Below are positions 1 through 5,964 of a stretch of 5,964 bases of DNA, piece by piece (positions within the stretch are counted from its first letter, which is position 1; each line of letters begins with the position of its first letter). A program made the translations under genes and the position numbers. The stretch comes from Myxococcales bacterium (GTDB taxonomy: Bacteria; Myxococcota; Myxococcia; Myxococcales; Myxococcaceae): positions 1 to 5,964 of the forward strand of contig PMBV01000402.1 of NCBI GenBank assembly GCA_003153055.1, read 5' to 3'. The notes beneath the pieces were generated by a model that was given only the letters and a program-made list of their open reading frames with translations, was not told the DNA's origin and ran no database searches.

Positions 1-1
1 C

Positions 2-3000
2 ATTCGCGCGAGGGTCATCACCGCCGACGGCCGGGAGGTTCCGATGGACCCCTCCACGGTGGTCGAGTTCCAGGCAGAGAAGGGCCGGTCGCTCGTCTTC
101 TCCGACCGCATGATGCTCAAGGCCCCGCTCCCCGAGGTCACCGTGGGCGCGGTGGTGGAGGTCGAGACCGTCTCGAAGGAGCACCGTCCCTTCTCGACCA
201 GCGGAGTCAGCGGCACCATAGGGCTGACCCAAACCGTTCCAGTCCATGAGGTGCGCTTCGAGCTGGAGGCCCCAGCGAAGCTCGGCATCGAGACCCGGCT
301 CCTCGGGCTCCCGAAGGAGAAGCTCCACCGCAAGGCCGTCGGCAGCCGGGTGCAGTACCTGGTCGAGCTGGAGGACACGCTTCCGCCGACTCCACGGGAG
401 CCGATGCAGCCTCCCGAACAGGGCCCCTACCCGAGGGCCGTCTATGGTTCGGCGAAGAGCTGGGGAGTCGTGGCGGCCGAGTACCTCGCGCTAGTCGAGG
501 GCCAGCTCAAGGGCGCCGAGCTCGGGGCCCTGGTGCACCAGGCGGTGACGGGCGCCAAGGAGCGGGAGGTCGTCCTCGCGCGCCTTCTCGAGCAACTCCA
601 CCGCGGTGTTCGCTACGTCGCCTTTGAGTTCGGCGCCGGCTCCATCGTGCCGCGAAAGCCAGATGAGACACTCAAGCGAGGCTACGGCGACTGCAAAGAC
701 AAGTCAGTGTTGCTGGTCGCCCTCCTCCGTGCCGCGGGCATCGACGCCCGGGTGGCGCTGCTGCGAACCGGGCCCGGCGAGGACGTCCTTCCCGAGCTCC
801 CCGGCCTCTCGGGCTTCGACCATGCCATCGTCTACCTCCCGGGGCCGAAGCCCATGTGGATCGACCCCACCGCTCAGTACTTCAGGGCTGGCGAGCTCCC
901 GGTGCAGGACCAACAACGGCTGGCGCTCGTCGTCTCGCCCCACTCCACCGCGCTCGTCAAGACACCGGGGATGACGGTGGAAGAGAGCACCACCGTGGAG
1001 ACCCGCGACGTGCGCTTCGACGGCTTCGGGCCTGCCGAGCTCACCGAGACGACCGAGGGCCGCGGGTACGCCGACGCTGCGCTGCGTGAGGACTACGCCG
1101 ACACCGACCCCAAGCAGCTCAAGGAGAACCTCACCAAGTACGTGACCGAGAGCTACCAGGCCAAGGAGCTCGGGTCCGTCGAGATGACCGAGCCCAAGGA
1201 CCTCGAGAAGCCGTTCCGCCTCACCCTCGTGGCCAAGAAGACGGGCATCGCCTCGACCAGCCAAGTCGACGCGGCCATCTCGATGAACCCGTGGAACCTC
1301 GTCACGCGCCTCCAGTCGGCGCTGAAGCCTGGGCCCTCCCAAGACGACGACGCCAGCGACGAGGCCAAGGTCGAGGGCACGGCAAAGAAGGCCGAGCCCA
1401 AGAGGAAGAGCGAGCTCGAGTTCCCGGCTCCCTGGGCCCACGAGTTCCGCTGGGTGCTCCACGTGCCCCCGGGCTTCGCTCCTGACGCCCTGCCAGAAGA
1501 CCGCGCCACGCACTTCGGCCCCGCCGCCTTTTCCGAGTCCTACCGCGCGAGCCCCGAGGGCCTGGTGACGGTGGTGCAGCGCTTCGAGCTGAAGCAGCTT
1601 CGCTGGAGCCCCGCCGAGGTGGACGCCGCCCGGGCAGCCCTCAAGGCCTTCGGCGAAGACAAGATTCCGGTGCTCGCCTTCCAACAAGTCGGCGAGGCCC
1701 ACCTCAGCGCCGGCCACCTCAAGGAGGCGCTGGTCGAGTTCCGGAAGCTCAACTCGAGCAAGACCGGCTCGGCGATGGATCTCACCCGACTGGCCCGTGC
1801 CCAATTGGCCGGTGGCCTGGGAGCGAGCGCGCGGGCGTCAGCGACCAAGGCGACCGAGCTGGCGCCGAGTGACGGCCGGGCTTTCCAGACACTGGGTTGG
1901 GTCTTGCAACACGACACCCTGGGTCGCCGGTTCAAGCCAGGCTGGGACCGAAAGGGTTCGCTGGCCGCGTACCACAAGAGCCTCCAGCTCGACCCGTCCA
2001 ACCGCGAAGCGGTGATGGACCTCGCCATTCTGCTCGAGCACGACCTCGAGGGTGAGCGGTACACCACGGGCGCCGAGCTCGACGAGTCCATTCAGCTCTA
2101 CAAGCGGCTCATCGACGAAGAGAAGAACGACACCATCCAAGACAACCTGATGGTGTGCCTCGCCAGGCGCGGGCGCTTCGAGGAGGCCCTCAAGCTGGTC
2201 CGCGAGCGCGCGGCAGGGACCCGACGGAACGGCTGGCTGGTGGCCATGCTGGTCGCGACCAAGGGCTTTGACCCGGCGAAGCTCGAGGCTGCCCGGTTCT
2301 TTCAAGACCTCGCCACGCGCCGGGCCGCCTTCCTCACCGCGGCCGACGTGCTCATCAACTTCCGGCGCTACGCCGAGTCAGCCAAGTTGCTCGAGCTGGG
2401 CGCGACTGACTCGAGCCAGATGGCGCAGATTCGAGCACGCGCTGAGCTACTCGCCCGGGTTCACAATCAAGACGAGGTGTCGCTCAACCCAGCCGAGCCT
2501 CCGTCGGTGGTAATCGAGCTGCTGCGCGGGTTCCTCTCCTCCCAGCCCCCGGAGAAGCTGGTCGCGCTCATGACGCCGGCTCAGCGCGCCGTGGCCAATC
2601 GCGAGGAGGTGCTGGAGGCGGTGCGCAGGGTGAAGGTCCAGTTCCTCATCTCCGGGCTGCCGAGGAGCGTGGCGGCTGACCTCGGCCTCTCCCTGGCGCA
2701 GATCGGTCAAGAGGGAGACGACCGACACGGGTACAAGGTGCGCCTGCGTCCCGAGGGCTCCAAGTCGGTGACGTTCTACGTGGCCAAGCAGGGCAAGGGC
2801 TACGCGCTGGTGGGCAGCGACATCGCCGACCTCGGGCGAGAGGCGCTGTGGAAGGCCGAGCACGGCAACCTCGAGGAAGCTCGGAGCTGGCTCGACGAGG
2901 CGATGGAGCTGATCTCGCCCCCGAAGGATGACGACAGCCTCTCGGGCCACGCCGCCTACCACCTCTGGAAGCGGAACAAGGAGGGCACCGTCGATGAGGT

Positions 3001-3808
3001 GAAGGCCGCCGCGATCGTGCTGATGGGCGCCGACAAACAAGACAACGATGCCTTCTCGATGTTGAAGGCCATGGCCGAGGCAGCCAAGGAGGAGCCCCAG
3101 CGATCCTCGCTCCGGCGAGGGCTCTACGTGGCTGGAGCCAAGCGGCGTGATTGGCCGCTGGTCAAAGGCCTGGCGAGCCAGATCCTCGAGGGCCACCCCG
3201 ATTCGCTGACGGCCAAGCTGGGCTGGACCAGCGCCCTGATGGGCACGGGCCAGGTCGAGGAGGCCCTTGGCTTCCTCGAGAAGGAGCTCGCCAACCACCC
3301 GACTCAGGACCTGCTGTTCTACGAAAAAGTCGGGGCTCTCTCACGGCTGAAGCGGTTCCCTGAGGCAGAGGCCCTCATCCTGCAGCGCATCGGCACCGGC
3401 AAGGCCAACGGCCGGGACTACAACAGCCTCGCGTGGAACCAGGTCGTGCTCGAGAAGGTCACTGCCAAGACTCTCGAGTCGGCGAGGCTCTCTGCGCAGG
3501 CATTCTCCCTGGCAGACCGCAATTCCCTGCACACCTTGGCCACAGTCCTGGCGGAGCTCGACCGCACCGCCGAGGCGCGCGAGACCATCATCAAGGCCAT
3601 CGACCTAGCCGGGGGCGAGTCGCCCAAGCCCGTGGACGGGTACGTCTTTGGCCGCATCGCAGAATGGCTCGGTGAGCCCGGCGAAGCGGCGGAGTGCTAC
3701 CGCAAGGTCCTCGCCGACGCCGAGCCCCTGCTCGACCGCGCTGACAGCACTGCCTCGCTGGCGGCGAGACGGCTCAGGGCCATGGGCCAATTGGCGGCGA
3801 CACCCTGA
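2..3808 (+). CDS. DUF3857 / transglutaminase-like / TPR protein, 5' end missing
   Basis: The frame is open from the window edge, and 14 codons before the first ATG (base 44) already read like DUF3857 sequence (DGREVPMDPSTVVEF), so the true start lies upstream. Counting from that ATG, residues 1-140 fit DUF3857 and 170-290 a transglutaminase-like fold. Its triad is Cys217 (YGDCKDKS), His260 (FDHAIVYL) and Asp274 (WIDPTA). A beta-rich region (about 310-520) contains a charged Asp/Lys linker at 428-456. Helical TPR-like repeats follow at about 540-800 and 930-1250, for example AAYHKSLQLDPSNREAV and TAEARETIIKAIDLAG. Between them, 815-925 is a separate segment ending in beta-like sequence (VTFYVAKQGKGYALVG). 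Relatives are common in Myxococcota and Bacteroidota, often exported, and their substrates are largely unknown. The intact triad allows a peptidase or acyl-transfer role, but that is inference. A signal peptide, if present, is outside the window. The family call is confident; the function is not. Confidence 0.9.
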   Translation: MRARVITADGREVPMDPSTVVEFQAEKGRSLVFSDRMMLKAPLPEVTVGAVVEVETVSKEHRPFSTSGVSGTIGLTQTVPVHEVRFELEAPAKLGIETRLLGLPKEKLHRKAVGSRVQYLVELEDTLPPTPREPMQPPEQGPYPRAVYGSAKSWGVVAAEYLALVEGQLKGAELGALVHQAVTGAKEREVVLARLLEQLHRGVRYVAFEFGAGSIVPRKPDETLKRGYGDCKDKSVLLVALLRAAGIDARVALLRTGPGEDVLPELPGLSGFDHAIVYLPGPKPMWIDPTAQYFRAGELPVQDQQRLALVVSPHSTALVKTPGMTVEESTTVETRDVRFDGFGPAELTETTEGRGYADAALREDYADTDPKQLKENLTKYVTESYQAKELGSVEMTEPKDLEKPFRLTLVAKKTGIASTSQVDAAISMNPWNLVTRLQSALKPGPSQDDDASDEAKVEGTAKKAEPKRKSELEFPAPWAHEFRWVLHVPPGFAPDALPEDRATHFGPAAFSESYRASPEGLVTVVQRFELKQLRWSPAEVDAARAALKAFGEDKIPVLAFQQVGEAHLSAGHLKEALVEFRKLNSSKTGSAMDLTRLARAQLAGGLGASARASATKATELAPSDGRAFQTLGWVLQHDTLGRRFKPGWDRKGSLAAYHKSLQLDPSNREAVMDLAILLEHDLEGERYTTGAELDESIQLYKRLIDEEKNDTIQDNLMVCLARRGRFEEALKLVRERAAGTRRNGWLVAMLVATKGFDPAKLEAARFFQDLATRRAAFLTAADVLINFRRYAESAKLLELGATDSSQMAQIRARAELLARVHNQDEVSLNPAEPPSVVIELLRGFLSSQPPEKLVALMTPAQRAVANREEVLEAVRRVKVQFLISGLPRSVAADLGLSLAQIGQEGDDRHGYKVRLRPEGSKSVTFYVAKQGKGYALVGSDIADLGREALWKAEHGNLEEARSWLDEAMELISPPKDDDSLSGHAAYHLWKRNKEGTVDEVKAAAIVLMGADKQDNDAFSMLKAMAEAAKEEPQRSSLRRGLYVAGAKRRDWPLVKGLASQILEGHPDSLTAKLGWTSALMGTGQVEEALGFLEKELANHPTQDLLFYEKVGALSRLKRFPEAEALILQRIGTGKANGRDYNSLAWNQVVLEKVTAKTLESARLSAQAFSLADRNSLHTLATVLAELDRTAEARETIIKAIDLAGGESPKPVDGYVFGRIAEWLGEPGEAAECYRKVLADAEPLLDRADSTASLAARRLRAMGQLAATP

Positions 3809-3831
3809 GGTCATGGTAGAGGGCGGCTCCC

Positions 3832-4038
3832 ATGGATTCTGGATCGTCGGCCAGCACCTCTGCTCGAGACCGCTGGTGGCTGCGCGCGACTGAGCTCGCC
3901 GCCTGGGCGCTCTTCGCGGCGACCCTGTTCGAACTCTGGGTGCGGCTGGCCGATGTCTCCAGGCGCATGAAGTACGTCGAGGTCCTCTCCACGCAGGGAG
4001 TAGCCGGCGCAGGTGCTGCAGAATGTCGCGCAGACTGA
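3832..4038 (+). CDS. Small possible single-span membrane protein, hypothetical (68 aa)
   Basis: I do not recognise this protein. The ORF begins with ATG 23 bases after the preceding stop, with a Shine-Dalgarno-like AGAGGG (3818-3823) eight bases upstream, so it could be co-transcribed with the large gene. A Ser-rich start and a basic patch (RDRWWLR, 12-18) precede a hydrophobic stretch of about 15-18 residues (roughly 21-37, AAWALFAATLFELWV), followed by a basic segment (SRRMKYVE, 43-50). This suits a short membrane anchor or an amphipathic helix; Glu34 inside it makes a true span uncertain. Third positions are strongly G/C in the first 50 codons, as expected for coding DNA here, but weaken over the last 14 codons, so the tail may not be conserved. 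No domain is visible. It could be a spurious ORF. Confidence 0.45.
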   Translation: MDSGSSASTSARDRWWLRATELAAWALFAATLFELWVRLADVSRRMKYVEVLSTQGVAGAGAAECRAD

Positions 4039-4080
4039 CCCGAATTGCCGGGAGTGGTTCTCTCATTTCATGCGGTTATG

Positions 4081-4088
4081 GGAAAGGG
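4081..4088 (+). promoter_or_regulatory. Ribosome binding site choosing the 4093 start of the GH27 gene
   Basis: GGAAAGGG is a purine-rich Shine-Dalgarno-like run four to six bases before ATG 4093. The frame also offers TTG 4045, GTG 4054 and ATG 4078, but those have no well-placed site. Starting at 4093 gives a normal short n-region ahead of the hydrophobic signal segment, while 4045 would add 16 unconvincing residues. The match to the consensus is moderate. Confidence 0.5.
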
Positions 4089-4092
4089 CACG

Positions 4093-5607
4093 ATGACACA
4101 CCGAGAGCAGCAGAGCTGGGCTCGATTCTCGGGCCTGGCGATCGTTCTGTGCGTCGGTTGCGCGGGGCTGGCGGAAGACCTCCCAATTGATGGGAGCGTG
4201 CCCGCGGGTGGCGGCTCCGGTGGAACTGCGACGGGCGGCGGCGGAACTGCGACGGGCGGTGGAGCTGCGACGGGCGGTGGAGCTGCGACGGGCGGTGGAA
4301 CTGCGACAGGCGGTGGAACTGCGTCGGGCGGTGGAGCTGCGTCGGGCGGCGGCCCTGCGTCGGGCGGCGGAGCAGCATCGGGCGGTGGAGCTGCGTCGGG
4401 CGGTGGAGCAGCGTCGGGTGGCGGAGCAGCGTCGGGCGGCGGAGCGGCATCGGGTGGTGGAGCTGCCGGCGGTGGTGGAGGTGCCTCGGTGCTCGGAGCC
4501 ACGCCACCGATGGGGTGGAACTCGTGGAATACTTTCCAGTGCAACATGGACGAGGCCCTCATCAAGGGCATCGCCGACGTCATGGTGTCCAGCGGCATGA
4601 AGGCGGCCGGATACCAGTACGTCAACCTCGACGACTGTTGGATGAACGGGCGCGACAGCAGCGGGAATCTGCGTTGGAACACCACCAAGTTCCCGTCGGG
4701 CATTTCGGCGCTGGCTGAATACGTCCACGGCAAGGGCTTGAAGCTGGGAATCTACGAAGTGCCGGCCGACAGGACCTGCGTCGGCCGCTATGGCGGCGTC
4801 GACCCCTCGGTGGCAGTCGGGAGCCTGGGCCACGAGACGGCTGACGCGCGCACCTTTGCTTCGTGGGGCATCGATTACCTCAAGTACGACCTCTGCGCCG
4901 GCGACCGCGGAGGCTTCGCGAAGATGCGCGACGCGCTCCGTGCGACGGGGCGGCCAATCATCTACAGCATCAACCCGGGAAACGGCCAGGGCGACCTCTG
5001 CCCGCCGGATCGCTGCTCGCTGAACCTGCCCACCATCGCCAACCTCTGGCGCATCGGCTTCGACATCGACAGGTCCTGGGGCTCGTGGATCCGGTTGATC
5101 GACGAGAACGCCGGTCTCTCCTCGTACGCCGGCCCGGGCCACTTCAACGACCCCGACATGCTCGAGGTCGGAAACGGCGGTTCGGACACCGAGGATCGCG
5201 CCCACTTCAGCCTCTGGGCCATCATGGCCGCGCCGCTCATCGCGGGGAACGACCTCCGGAACATGAGCAGCGGGACCAAGCTCATCCTCACCAACGCCGA
5301 CGTCATCGCCGTCGATCAAGACTCCCTGGGGCTTCAGGGGCGCGTCGTGGCAACCCCTGCGACGAATCTCCAGGTGTGGTCGAAGACGCTGTCCGGGACC
5401 AATGCCCGAGCCGTGGTGCTCTTCAACCGCGGCACCTCGGCGGCGTCCATCACCGTGCAGTGGTCGTCACTGGGGATCCCCGCCGGTGCCGCCACGGTGC
5501 GCGACCTCTGGAGCCACGCCGATCTCGGGACGTTCACCGGCTCGTACACCGCGCAGTCGGTGCCCAGCCATGGCGTGGCCATGCTGAGGATCATCAGCGT
5601 TCCGTAG
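4093..5607 (+). CDS. GH27-family glycosidase (alpha-galactosidase-like), probable surface lipoprotein
   Basis: Started at ATG 4093, the protein has 504 residues. An export signal (FSGLAIVLCVGC) ends in a probable lipidated Cys23 with an atypical lipobox; signal peptidase I cleavage after GLA27 is the alternative. Residues 38-132 are a Gly/Ala/Thr/Ser stalk. The GH27 (beta/alpha)8 catalytic domain spans about 133-410: MGWNSW (140-145), the sugar-binding pair Asp180-Asp181 in NLDDCW, nucleophile Asp266 in YLKYD, acid/base Asp324 in WRIGFDID, and GHFNDPDML (349-357). Cys150/Cys182 and Cys229/Cys268 match the family's disulfide pairs, in keeping with an extracytoplasmic enzyme. A C-terminal beta-sandwich (about 411-502) is typical. 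The family retains configuration and removes terminal alpha-galactosyl groups; some members act on beta-L-arabinopyranosides or isomaltodextran. The usual CEW substrate loop is replaced by INPGNG (293-298), so specificity is open. Family is very sure; galactosidase activity is only probable. Confidence 0.93.
   Translation: MTHREQQSWARFSGLAIVLCVGCAGLAEDLPIDGSVPAGGGSGGTATGGGGTATGGGAATGGGAATGGGTATGGGTASGGGAASGGGPASGGGAASGGGAASGGGAASGGGAASGGGAASGGGAAGGGGGASVLGATPPMGWNSWNTFQCNMDEALIKGIADVMVSSGMKAAGYQYVNLDDCWMNGRDSSGNLRWNTTKFPSGISALAEYVHGKGLKLGIYEVPADRTCVGRYGGVDPSVAVGSLGHETADARTFASWGIDYLKYDLCAGDRGGFAKMRDALRATGRPIIYSINPGNGQGDLCPPDRCSLNLPTIANLWRIGFDIDRSWGSWIRLIDENAGLSSYAGPGHFNDPDMLEVGNGGSDTEDRAHFSLWAIMAAPLIAGNDLRNMSSGTKLILTNADVIAVDQDSLGLQGRVVATPATNLQVWSKTLSGTNARAVVLFNRGTSAASITVQWSSLGIPAGAATVRDLWSHADLGTFTGSYTAQSVPSHGVAMLRIISVP
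4225..4461 (+). repeat. 18-bp tandem repeat encoding a (T/A)A(T/S)GGG stalk, about 13 units
   Basis: Thirteen consecutive units encode a hexapeptide of the form [T/A/P]-A-[T/S]-G-G-G. All are 18 bp except the first, which carries an extra Gly codon (21 bp). A looser Gly-rich start lies before it (from about 4207) and a degenerate Gly/Ala tail runs to about 4488. Units differ by single substitutions: acg (Thr) in the first five, tcg (Ser) in the last eight, plus synonymous ggt/ggc and gct/gca/gcg changes. In the protein this is a flexible, uncharged spacer between the lipidated N-terminus and the GH27 domain, a layout common in myxobacterial lipoproteins. Such arrays tend to vary in copy number. 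The opposite strand reads as a Pro/Ala/Asp-rich frame across the array, which is only a by-product. Confidence 0.95.
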
Positions 5608-5735
5608 ATGAGCGAGGTGCCGACGTCACCGGGGCATTGATTACTCTCTGGTATCGATGGTGTCGCTCCATGTAACGGAGCATCAGCAACAAGATGAGCG
5701 ACTGTTGGGGCGCCGTAGCCACTTCAGGAGCGCCC
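5608..5735. other. Intergenic gap with one weak hairpin, no clear terminator
   Basis: These 128 bases separate the GH27 stop from the next start. The only secondary structure I see is GCTCC-atgtaac-GGAGC at 5665-5681, a 5-bp stem with a 7-base loop and no T-run after it, so it is a poor intrinsic terminator. AGATGAGCGA occurs at 5606-5615 and again at 5692-5701. No convincing -35/-10 pair or sigma-54 site is visible. A promoter for the following gene is likely here but cannot be placed. Confidence 0.4.
5726..5730 (+). promoter_or_regulatory. Shine-Dalgarno site fixing the start at 5736
   Basis: AGGAG lies five bases before ATG 5736. It is the clearest ribosome binding site in the window. It favours ATG 5736 over the in-frame ATG at 5694, whose 14 extra residues (MSDCWGAVATSGAP) would bury the signal peptide. 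Confidence 0.75.
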
Positions 5736-5951
5736 ATGGTTCGCAGGTCTATCTTCTTCCTCGTCGCAGTCTCTTTCGTCCCGACCCTCGCCAACGCACA
5801 GAGTGAGGTGCCCGGTGGTCCGGAGCCAAGGCTCCAGGGCGTGCCACCAGCGCACGGAGTGCCTCAGTGGAACCTCGGCGCGGGAATCGGATTCACCTCC
5901 TGGATTGGAGGCTGGTCGAGCTCGGTCGCTTTCTCGCCCCCTCACGCCTGA
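5736..5951 (+). CDS. Short exported protein, or interrupted N-terminus of an outer-membrane-type protein
   Basis: From ATG 5736 the ORF encodes 71 residues. The first 22 form a classic signal peptide: basic MVRRS, a hydrophobic core (IFFLVAVSFVPTL) and an ANA cleavage motif followed by Gln-Ser-Glu. The mature part is a Pro/Gly-rich segment (residues 26-42), then QWNLGAGIGFTSWIGGWSSS, whose alternating pattern resembles the first strand of an outer-membrane beta-barrel. The TGA at 5949-5951 leaves a mature protein of only about 49 residues, short for a barrel. Beyond the stop the same frame reads Ser-Ala-Ile-Met to the edge, and another frame across about 5910-5963 is open without stops, so a nonsense or frameshift interruption, or a sequencing error, is possible. 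I recognise the export signal, not the family. A genuine small secreted protein remains possible. Confidence 0.6.
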   Translation: MVRRSIFFLVAVSFVPTLANAQSEVPGGPEPRLQGVPPAHGVPQWNLGAGIGFTSWIGGWSSSVAFSPPHA

Positions 5952-5964
5952 TCCGCGATCATGA

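Noticed and set aside
704..1804. Minus-strand 366-codon frame inside the large gene
   Set aside because: A shadow of the TPR/transglutaminase gene: Gly/Leu/Val/Glu-rich low complexity, no recognisable domain, and it overlaps the triad-encoding region.
2026..3480. Frequent CTCGAG palindromes as a possible recognition or uptake motif
   Set aside because: They arise from the common Leu-Glu codon pair ctc-gag in a GC-rich genome and sit in frame.
4023..4190. Small + strand ORF starting MSRRLTRIAGSG
   Set aside because: It overlaps the signal-peptide region of the GH27 gene, has no ribosome site, and its composition is not protein-like.
4225..4461. CRISPR array
   Set aside because: The repetition is a contiguous 18-bp coding repeat without spacers, in frame with the GH27 gene.
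4068..4733. Minus-strand 221-codon frame rich in PPPDAA repeats
   Set aside because: It is the complement of the 18-bp Gly-rich array. It opposes the clear GH27 gene, and its flanks show no domain, ribosome site or signal.
4063..5319. Long minus-strand frame of 418 codons opposite the GH27 gene
   Set aside because: High GC content makes long antisense frames common. The composition is Arg/Ala/Val-rich with no motif, while the + strand has intact GH27 catalytic residues.
5665..5681. Hairpin as a transcription terminator
   Set aside because: Only a 5-bp stem with no following T-tract; too weak to call an intrinsic terminator.
5606..5701. Direct repeat AGATGAGCGA flanking the intergenic gap
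   Set aside because: Ten bases repeated once, 86 bases apart, with no palindrome, integrase or target-site context. It is compatible with chance.

Overview
The window is GC-rich throughout, with strong G/C preference at third codon positions, and every supported gene lies on the + strand. The mix of genes suggests a soil-type Gram-negative bacterium, most likely of the Myxococcota. The clues are a very large DUF3857/transglutaminase/TPR protein, a probable lipoprotein glycoside hydrolase on a Gly/Ala/Thr/Ser hexapeptide stalk, and short exported proteins. This taxonomic call is inference from gene style; no rRNA or other marker gene is present.

Layout: (1) bases 2-3808 hold a 5'-truncated gene of at least 1268 codons. 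It encodes an N-terminal DUF3857 domain, a transglutaminase-like domain with a complete Cys-His-Asp triad, a beta-rich middle region and a long C-terminal helical-repeat (TPR) region. (2) After 23 bases comes a 68-codon ORF for a possible small single-span membrane protein (3832-4038). (3) After 54 bases comes a GH27-family (alpha-galactosidase clan) enzyme, best started at 4093 and ending at 5607. It has a probable lipoprotein signal and a stalk of about 13 hexapeptide repeats encoded by an 18-bp tandem repeat. (4) A 128-bp intergenic gap holds only a weak hairpin. (5) A signal-peptide ORF with a good ribosome binding site (5736-5951) ends just before the window edge. It may be a complete 71-residue exported protein or the broken front of a longer outer-membrane-type gene.

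Nothing proves the genes share a pathway. The shared theme is the cell envelope: surface display of a glycosidase, a possible small membrane protein, an exported protein, and a transglutaminase-like/TPR protein whose relatives are usually exported or membrane-associated. I see no mobile element, CRISPR array, tRNA or rRNA. The region looks like ordinary chromosomal accessory sequence. The points most worth checking are the altered substrate loop of the GH27 enzyme, the zoned hexapeptide repeat and the possibly interrupted last gene.
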